A DNA stretch of 64,000 nucleotides from Streptomyces sp. PH10-H1 (GTDB lineage: Bacteria; Actinomycetota; Actinomycetes; Streptomycetales; Streptomycetaceae). Location of the stretch: contig NZ_JASISZ010000005.1 of the NCBI RefSeq assembly GCF_030063355.1, forward strand, positions 124,001 through 188,000, given 5' to 3'. Numbering within the stretch: position 1 is the first letter of the stretch; every line of letters begins with the position of its first letter. The notes below the pieces were generated by a model. It was not told the DNA's origin. It worked only from the letters and a program-made list of their open reading frames with translations, and searched no databases. This document shows positions 58,571 through 64,000 of this stretch, one piece after another. Made by a program: the position numbers and the translations under genes.

Positions 58571-58728
58571 TCCTTCGTGCGGATGTGGTGGTGGTCGGCG
58601 GCGGCCAGGCTGGGCTCTCTTCCAACCGGATCTTTTACTCCATCGCCGACGCCTGCGTGCCCAGCGTGCTGGACCTGGCGCTGTGCCTGACCGAGGAGAC
58701 GGCGGTGGGCGGCGATGACCCCGCATGA
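58567..58728 (+). pseudogene. Chimeric 53-residue ORF: flavoprotein start joined to ArsR-like end
   Basis: ATGA overlap with the aquaporin stop. Residues 1-20 (ILRADVVVVGGGQAGLSS) are the FAD motif of an ArsO/TrxB-like oxidoreductase. The remainder (NRIFYSIADACVPSVLDLAL, CLTEE) looks like the metal-binding C-terminus of an ArsR/CmtR repressor. The join is in frame, so a deletion has fused the ends of two genes. Confidence 0.6.
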
Positions 58729-58973
58729 ACGACCCTCCGGCCGGACCTACACCCAGGTCGGCGAAGCCCGTGTGGCCTACCTCGACGCCGGTACGGGCCC
58801 TGCTGACCGCCTTCTACGTCGACAACACGCCCCGGCTGCCGCTGTGGAAACGCCTTCCACCGCTGTCCTTCTGGTTCCTGCCCGCAGTGGTCGGCCTCCC
58901 CCTGCTCCTGCGAGCCCTGCGACACCGCATCCCGCACCGCTCCTCACCCGCGAAGGAGACAACGACGCCGTGA
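58725..58973 (+). pseudogene. Composite remnants before arsM
   Basis: One frame begins like an alpha/beta hydrolase (RTYTQVGEARVAYLDAGTGP, frame of 58715). Another ends with a membrane-type tail (RLPLWKRLPPLSFWFLPAVV, then GLPLLLRALR) that I cannot name. Neither is a full gene. They appear to be further pieces left by deletion. Confidence 0.4.
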
Positions 58974-59469
58974 CGACCTCCGACAACCACGCAGCACGCG
59001 AACGGGTCCGCACCCACTACGCCACCGTTGCCCGGAACGGGTCGTCCGGGCCCAGTTCCTGCTGCTCCGACGAGGTCGGCTGCGCGGAGTCCGACGCCCT
59101 GGACGAGACCTTCGGCGCAGCCCTGTACACCGACGGTGAACGCGGCGAGCTGCCCGCAGCGGCCGTCGCCGCCAGCCTCGGCTGCGGAAACCCACTGGCC
59201 GTCGCCGACCTCCACGCGGGCGAGACCGTCCTGGACCTCGGCTCCGGCGGCGGCATCGACGTCCTGCTCTCGGCGCATGCATCGGCCCCGCCGGCATCGC
59301 CTATGGCCTGGACATGACCGACGAGATACTCGACCTCGCCGGCGCCCTCACTTTCACCGAGTACCGCGACCACCTGGCGGCTGCCGGCTTCACCGACATC
59401 AGCATCATCCCGACCCATCGGATCGCCGACGCCATGCACGCAGTTGTCGTGCGTGCCACCAAGCCGTAA
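58970..59469 (+). pseudogene. arsM: Arsenite methyltransferase, internally deleted and frameshifted
   Basis: GTG 58970 opens an ArsM N-terminus: TTSDNHAARERVRTHYATVA, SSCCSDEVGC cysteines, SAM motif VLDLGSGGGIDVLLSA. After about 59280 the frame shifts to IAYGLDMTDEILDLA. Then about 100 codons are missing and the C-terminal segment TFTEYRDHLAAAGFTDISII follows to TAA at 59467-59469. Not functional as it stands. Confidence 0.8.
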
Positions 59470-59635
59470 CGGGTTCAGCCCTCTGGCCGGGCTGCTGATC
59501 GCCGCGCCCCGCTGACCGGCGTTCAGCGGCTTGCATCCGGTAGACCAGGATGTAACCGGTAGCGGGTCGGCTTGCTTGTCTGGACTAAGGAAGCCGGGGG
59601 CCGGTGCGGGTTAGGAGTGGAGCGTTTGTGCGGTT

Positions 59636-60229
59636 TCAGTGGATCAAGGCGGCTCGGGCTTCCTTGATTCCGTAGTAGACGATGACGTAACCGGCCAGCG
59701 GGTCGGTCCACCAAAGCCCAACGGCTGCGTTCAGCACCAAGCCGAGCAGGACGGCGGTGGCCAGCAGGCCATCGATGAAGGTGACGCGCCCCTCTGTCTT
59801 GAGCACCGGGTTGTCCAGCGCGGCGCCGGTGCGAGCCTTGCCCCAGGCCAGGGCGAACATCACCACAGCGGTGACTGCGGTCCAGGCGATCCCGGTAGGG
59901 CTGTGGTGGGCGTGGAAGCCTGCGGCCAGGACCCAGGTCGATTGCACCAGCAGGTAGAGCGCGAGTGCCAGGAACGCGGAGCCGATCAGCCGCATGGCCT
60001 TGCGCTGCCGGTCCTCGCCGGTGCCCGACAGCTCCCAGATCACCGCCGTCGAGGCGCCGATCTCGATCAGGGAGTCCAGGCCGAAGCCCGCCAGGGCCAC
60101 CGAGCGCGCCGCGACGGCGGCGAAGGCCAATACCACGATGCCGACCACGTTCCAGCCCAGCGTGGCGTACTCCAGGAGGAAGCCCCGGCGAAGCAGGGTC
60201 TGGCGGGAAATCTCGATCGGTTTGGTCAC
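59636..60229 (-). CDS. Cation diffusion facilitator-like membrane protein
   Basis: 197 residues, GTG 60229. Four to six membrane helices with GFGLDSLIEIGAS and GRVTFIDGLLATAVLLGL, the two Asp-containing helices of CDF metal exporters. It lacks the cytoplasmic C-terminal domain of full CDF proteins. Likely exports or handles a divalent metal; arsenic is not its usual substrate. Confidence 0.7.
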   Translation of the reverse strand: MTKPIEISRQTLLRRGFLLEYATLGWNVVGIVVLAFAAVAARSVALAGFGLDSLIEIGASTAVIWELSGTGEDRQRKAMRLIGSAFLALALYLLVQSTWVLAAGFHAHHSPTGIAWTAVTAVVMFALAWGKARTGAALDNPVLKTEGRVTFIDGLLATAVLLGLVLNAAVGLWWTDPLAGYVIVYYGIKEARAALIH

Positions 60230-60788
60230 GGCGTGACTATCCCAGGTCGGACTGGGCGGCCCCGGTTCGGACCACCGTCTGGGGGAGATCGGTCAGCGCA
60301 GCTGCGGGGAGGCAGCTCCCTGCCGACAGCAGCGGGTTCCGGCCCTGAGGCGGTAGTTTCCGCAGCAAGGGAATCGCTAGGTCACCCTCATGTCAGGCCA
60401 AGCCGAACCAGCCCAGCACGGTCTGGACGAGCAGGATGGTGGACATGCCGCCGACGCCGATCACGACGATGGTGGCGGCGGTGCGGTAGCGGAGGGCCGT
60501 CAGCCGGCGGCGGCTGCGGCCGCCTGCTGTTCGGCACGAGCGCGGGTGGCGGCCAGCCGGTAGGGGTCAGTGCCGGATCCCTGGCCTGAGGCATGGTTGC
60601 CGATGGCTTCCGGCCCGACCGCGCGGATATCGTCGACGCCCTTATCTGCCTGGCCGGCGTCGGCGTCATCAAGTACGCGCCCAGAGGCCTCTGACGAAAC
60701 CGACCCGGGCCGCCGGACACCGACGTCTTCGACGGGAATCCGGGTCATCCGTGCCGTGTGCGGCTGGCCGTCGCGCGGGTAGCCGGTC
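60230..60788. other. Gene-fragment region between cation transporter and second arsR
   Basis: No intact gene. A minus-strand stretch (about 60530 to the stop at 60393) reads LTALRYRTAATIVVIGVGGM, STILLVQTVLGWFGLA, the tail of an unidentified membrane protein. A YnfA fragment lies at 60592-60693 on the plus strand. Confidence 0.5.
60592..60693 (+). pseudogene. YnfA (UPF0060) family C-terminal fragment
   Basis: 33 residues: [20 protein letters not shown] and [12 protein letters not shown], then TGA. This is the last helix and tail of small YnfA-type membrane proteins, often found in metal-resistance islands. The N-terminal three helices are missing. Confidence 0.65.
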
Positions 60789-61148
60789 TCAGATGGCGAG
60801 CATCTGCCCCATGGCGGCGAGCACCGACGGCTCCACCTTGTAGTACACCCAGGTGCCGCGCCGCTCGGAGGTCAACAGCCCGGCCTCGCGCAGTTTCTTG
60901 AGGTGGTGGCTGACGGTCGGCTGGGAGACGCCGACGTCCTGGATGTCGCACACGCACGCCTCCCCACCCTGGTGGGCGGCGATCTTGGAGAACAACCGCA
61001 GGCGCACGGGGTCGCCGAGGGCCTTGAACATGGCCGCCATCTTCACCGCGTCGCTCTCCGACAGTTCCGCCGAGGTCAGCGGCGGGCAGCAGGGAACGAC
61101 CGTGTCGTTGTTCAGGACCGGCAACTCCACCACGCTCAGGTTCGACAT
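60789..61148 (-). CDS. arsR: ArsR-family As(III)-responsive repressor, second copy
   Basis: 119 residues, ATG 61148. Winged helix FKALGDPVRLRLFSKIA, VSQPTVSHHLKKLREAGLL. Thiol sites: Cys20-Cys21 near the N-terminus and ACVCDI (Cys65, Cys67) on the recognition side, close to the ELCVCDL arsenite motif. Divergent from the flavoprotein/arsI pair. Confidence 0.9.
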   Translation of the reverse strand: MSNLSVVELPVLNNDTVVPCCPPLTSAELSESDAVKMAAMFKALGDPVRLRLFSKIAAHQGGEACVCDIQDVGVSQPTVSHHLKKLREAGLLTSERRGTWVYYKVEPSVLAAMGQMLAI

Positions 61149-61157
61149 GCATCTATG

Positions 61158-61208
61158 TTGACATCTGTCGATGCGCGAGGCAAGCTCTTCCATATCGACA
61201 GACGTCGA
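61158..61208. promoter_or_regulatory. Divergent operator pair for the second ArsR
   Basis: Two related dyads: TTGACATCTGTCGA (61158-61171) and TCGAC-AGAC-GTCGA (61195-61208). Both lie between arsR and the flavoprotein gene. TTGACA is also a consensus -35 for the plus strand. Confidence 0.5.
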
Positions 61209-61247
61209 AACAGAAGATCCGACGGCACCTTGCCCCTGGAGCATCCG

Positions 61248-62603
61248 ATGAGCGACAGCACCACCACCCTGCCGACCGTGGTCATCGGCGCCGGCCCCGT
61301 CGGCCTGGCCGCCGCCGCCCACCTCATCGAGCAGGGCATCGAGCCACTGGTTCTGGAAGCCGGACCGTCCGCCGCAAGCGCGGTACGCGAGTGGAGTCAC
61401 GTCCGGCTGTTCTCCACCTGGTCCGAGGTCGTCGACCCCGCTGCGGAGAAGCTGCTGGCCCCGACCGGGTGGACCCACCCTGATGGCGCCACGTACCCGA
61501 CCGGCGGGGACTGGGCAGAGCAGTATCTCCAGCCGCTCGCCGACATCCTCGGCGACAAGGTCCGCTTCGATGCGACCGTCACCGGCGTCTCCCGGGCGGG
61601 CCGTGACCGTGTCGTGGACTCCGACCGCGACCAGCAGCCCTTCACCGTCCACCTGACCACCGCTGACGGAGTCGAGGAGCGGATCCTGGCCCGCGCCGTC
61701 ATCGACGCCTCCGGCACCTGGGCCACTCCCAACCCGCTGGGCGGCGACGGCCTGCCCGCCCTCGGCGAACGCGCCGCCGCGAACCGCATCTCCTACCGCG
61801 TCCCCGATGTGAAGGACCCGGCCGTGCGGGAGCGTTACGCAGGCCGACGCACCGCTGTCGTCGGCACCGGCGCCTCCGCCTTCACCGCACTCGCCTGCCT
61901 CGCAGACCTCGCCAAGGAGGCCCCCGGCACCCACGCCGTGTGGATCCTGCGGCGCGGCGTCGGAGCGAGCACCTTCGGCGGTGGCGACGCCGACCAGCTG
62001 CCCGCCCGCGGCGCGCTGGGCCTGCGCGCCAAGGCCGCCGTGGACGCCGGGCACGCCACCGCCGTCACCGGCTTTCGCACCACTGCGGTCGAGCAGGACG
62101 GCGATCGACTGGTCCTCGTCGGCGAGGACGACCGCCGCCTGGAGCCGGTCGACGAGGTCATCGGCCTCACCGGCTTCCGCCCCGACCTGTCGTTCGTCTC
62201 CGAACTCCGCCTCGCCCTCGACGAACGCCTGCAGGCACCGGTCGAACTGGCCCCGCTCATCGACCCCAACGTCCACTCCTGCGGCACCGTCTATCCGCAC
62301 GGTGTCAAGGAACTTGCCCACCCCGAGCAGGACGTCTACCTGGTGGGCATGAAGAGCTACGGCCGCGCCCCCACCTTCCTGGCGATGACCGGCTACGAGC
62401 AGGTCCGCTCCGTGGCCGCCGCCCTGGCCGGAGACCACGAGGCCGCCGCCCGCGTGGAGTTGACCCTTCCGGAGACCGGGGTGTGCGGCGGCGCGGGTCT
62501 GTTCGACGAGCCCGACACCGCCCAGGCCGGCGACGGCGGAGGCTGCTGCGCGACCCCGGCCGCCCTCCAGATCGGCGCAGCCCCGGCCACCGGCGGCTGC
62601 TGA
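61248..62603 (+). CDS. FAD-dependent oxidoreductase of the arsenic cluster
   Basis: 451 residues from ATG 61248 (GGAG 7 nt upstream). FAD motif VVIGAGPVGLAAAA (11-24), second nucleotide motif VVGTGASAFTALA, conserved GLTGFRPDLSF near the C-terminal third. It resembles flavoproteins found beside arsenic genes (ArsO-like). The last 30 residues are Cys-rich (GGGCCATP..ATGGC), which could bind a metalloid. The reaction is not known. Confidence 0.78.
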   Translation: MSDSTTTLPTVVIGAGPVGLAAAAHLIEQGIEPLVLEAGPSAASAVREWSHVRLFSTWSEVVDPAAEKLLAPTGWTHPDGATYPTGGDWAEQYLQPLADILGDKVRFDATVTGVSRAGRDRVVDSDRDQQPFTVHLTTADGVEERILARAVIDASGTWATPNPLGGDGLPALGERAAANRISYRVPDVKDPAVRERYAGRRTAVVGTGASAFTALACLADLAKEAPGTHAVWILRRGVGASTFGGGDADQLPARGALGLRAKAAVDAGHATAVTGFRTTAVEQDGDRLVLVGEDDRRLEPVDEVIGLTGFRPDLSFVSELRLALDERLQAPVELAPLIDPNVHSCGTVYPHGVKELAHPEQDVYLVGMKSYGRAPTFLAMTGYEQVRSVAAALAGDHEAAARVELTLPETGVCGGAGLFDEPDTAQAGDGGGCCATPAALQIGAAPATGGC

Positions 62604-62632
62604 ACCCCACCCCAACCAGCAGGAGGCTCCTC

Positions 62633-63103
62633 ATGTCCCGCGTACAGCTCGCCCTCCGCGTTCCCGACCTCGCCGCGTCCATTGCCTTCTACACCAAACT
62701 GTTCGGCACCGAACCGGCCAAGCTCCGTGACGGCTACGCCAACTTCGCCATCACCGAGCCGCCGCTCAAGCTGGTCCTCATCGAAGGCCAGGACGGCGAG
62801 GACACCCGCATGGACCACCTCGGCGTCGAAGTCGACACCACCGAAGCCGTCACCGCCGCCACCCAGCGTCTGAAGGACGCCGAACTGGACACTGTCGAAG
62901 AGAACGACACCACCTGTTGCTACGCCCTGCAGGACAAGGTGTGGGTCCACGGCCCCGGCCGCGAGCCCTGGGAGGTCTACGTCGTCAAGGCCGACGCCGA
63001 CAGCCTCGCCAAGCAAGCAGGCAGCGCCTGCTGCGCTACTGCGGACGCCAAGGACACCAGCACCAAAGCCTCGTCCACAGCCGCGTCCGGCTGCTGCAGC
63101 TGA
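62633..63103 (+). CDS. arsI: ArsI/CadI-family C-As lyase (VOC fold)
   Basis: 156 residues from ATG 62633 with AGGAGG upstream. VOC fold; the Cys95-Cys96 pair in TTCCYALQDKVWVHGP is the organoarsenical thiol site of ArsI. Metal ligands would include His62 and a C-terminal Glu (REPWEVY), with Gln5 in place of the first His, as in actinobacterial members. It would split trivalent aromatic or methyl arsenicals. C-terminal tail has more CC motifs (SACCATAD, SGCCS). Co-transcribed with the flavoprotein. Confidence 0.88.
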   Translation: MSRVQLALRVPDLAASIAFYTKLFGTEPAKLRDGYANFAITEPPLKLVLIEGQDGEDTRMDHLGVEVDTTEAVTAATQRLKDAELDTVEENDTTCCYALQDKVWVHGPGREPWEVYVVKADADSLAKQAGSACCATADAKDTSTKASSTAASGCCS

Positions 63104-63356
63104 CCTTCACGTGGCTGCCCCGCACACCAGCGAGGCCCCGACCGGGACCGGCGGTCAGGTCGCGGCCGCGCGCCGCGCTACTCGCGCTGCGTGCCACCGA
63201 GATCACCAACTGGGATATCGCCTATTACGCCTTCCTCCTACGGGTCACTTGTGACCTAGAGGTCCCAGGGTCGCCGATCCACGCGCCGTTCACCTAAAGT
63301 CCTTAGTAGTATCGGTGATGATTTCGGTGATCCGATGGACTGAGGAGACAAGCGCC

Positions 63357-64000
63357 GTGGCCAAGAAGTCGACGAAGAGCGCCCCCGCTCGTGCGGGCGG
63401 GCAGAAGGCGGCCAAGGAGAGCGCCCGGGAGCGGGTGGCGGCGGCGCGGGCGGCCCAGGCGCGCAAGGAGCGACGGGCGCGGGTGGCGTTCATATCGGCG
63501 CTGAGTATCGTCGGTGTGGCTGCGGCCGGGGGCATCGTGTGGGCGGTGACGGCGCATGGCGGGTCGGGTGACGGCAAGGCGTCGGGGCCGTTGCCTGCGC
63601 CGGTGGCCTACGGCAGCTCGACCATGCTGCCGCCGTGGGCGGCCCCGGCGAATGCCTCGGCGGGGGCGAAGGCGGCCGGGCTGAAGGTGTCGGCGATGGA
63701 GGGGACCGTCAATCACTTCCATGCGCACCTGGATGTGATCGTGGACGGCAAGGCGGTGCCGGTGCCGGCGAACCTGGGGATCGATCAGGCCGCGCAGGCC
63801 ATGTCGGAGCTCCACACCCACGACGCGGCCGGGGTAGTGCACGTCGAGGCGCCGGCGCACCGTCGTTACATCCTTGGCCAGCTGTTCAATGAGTGGGGCG
63901 TGCGGCTGGACGCCCAGGGGATCGGTGGGCTGACGGCGGGAGGCGGCAAGACGCTGGCGGCGTATGTGGACGGCAAGCGCGTGGCCGGAGATCCGGCATC
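63357..64000 (+). CDS. Unnamed membrane-anchored protein, partial
   Basis: GTG 63357 with GAGGAG 9 nt upstream; runs off the window after about 214 residues. Basic N-terminus rich in Lys/Ala/Arg (1-43), one membrane helix (FISALSIVGVAAAGGIVWAV), Ala/Pro linker, then an extracytoplasmic domain. That domain carries NHFHAHLDVIVDGKAVPVP, LHTHDAAGVVHVEAP and LGQLFNEWGVRL: a small His-rich fold that could bind metal. I do not recognise a named family. Confidence 0.7.
   Translation, partial: MAKKSTKSAPARAGGQKAAKESARERVAAARAAQARKERRARVAFISALSIVGVAAAGGIVWAVTAHGGSGDGKASGPLPAPVAYGSSTMLPPWAAPANASAGAKAAGLKVSAMEGTVNHFHAHLDVIVDGKAVPVPANLGIDQAAQAMSELHTHDAAGVVHVEAPAHRRYILGQLFNEWGVRLDAQGIGGLTAGGGKTLAAYVDGKRVAGDPA

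Noticed and set aside
60500-60748. 82-codon minus-strand frame near the YnfA fragment
   Set aside because: Its sequence is complementary to the recognisable YnfA tail and ends in an Ala run; no support as a gene.

Overview
The window is chromosomal DNA of a high-GC actinomycete, most probably a streptomycete. The signs are the very high GC at third codon positions, frequent GTG and TTG starts, 4-base stop/start overlaps, a complete mce lipid-import operon, and a formaldehyde dehydrogenase of the mycothiol-dependent type. No rRNA, tRNA or CRISPR array was seen.

Left part (1-12760). The window opens with the 3' end of a NitT/TauT-type ABC substrate-binding gene closed by a strong hairpin. A minus-strand mce operon follows: ATPase, two YrbE permeases, six Mce proteins (the fifth a lipoprotein) and two Mce-associated membrane proteins, nearly all translationally coupled. 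Upstream of it lies an ECF-type sigma factor with a proline-rich, membrane-spanning tail.

Centre (12900-35860). This is a compact choline/glycine betaine catabolic island. BetA-like choline dehydrogenase and BetB betaine aldehyde dehydrogenase make glycine betaine. An OpuA/ProU-type ABC importer brings betaine in. A three-part Rieske system (oxygenase, ferredoxin, FAD reductase) would demethylate betaine to dimethylglycine. Dimethylglycine oxidase and heterotetrameric sarcosine oxidase (soxBDAG) carry it to glycine. Formyl-THF deformylase (PurU), an MTHFR-family protein and an S-(hydroxymethyl)mycothiol dehydrogenase handle the released C1 units. An IclR regulator sits in the middle. The main discovery is a repeated 36-bp regulatory element: two 17-bp imperfect palindromes of the type GTTGCG-N5-CGCAAC, always 19 bp apart start to start. 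It occurs at eight places, in front of each transcription unit of the island and in front of one broken gene. It is the probable operator of the IclR protein and defines a self-contained regulon.

Right-centre (36000-54000). Mixed genes: a site-2 protease with CBS domains, a tandem HD-GYP/LuxR protein, small oxidoreductases and regulators, a CHRD surface protein coupled to a class F sortase, a complete branched-chain amino acid-type ABC importer (livKHMGF), and a large helicase-associated-domain protein. Two complementary fragments of one integrase/transposase flank the 40.6-45.6 kb block, which also holds a truncated ADP-ribosylglycohydrolase.

Right end (54000-64000). A scarred region: a frameshifted ABC permease, the tail of its ATPase fused to a decapitated group II intron reverse transcriptase, a broken Nudix gene, and an arsenic island. 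The island has ArsC, two ArsR proteins, an aquaporin, a flavoprotein and an ArsI/CadI-type C-As lyase. It also holds a deleted arsM, a YnfA fragment and in-frame chimeric mini-genes. No Acr3 or ArsB pump is seen. The window ends inside an unnamed membrane-anchored protein gene.
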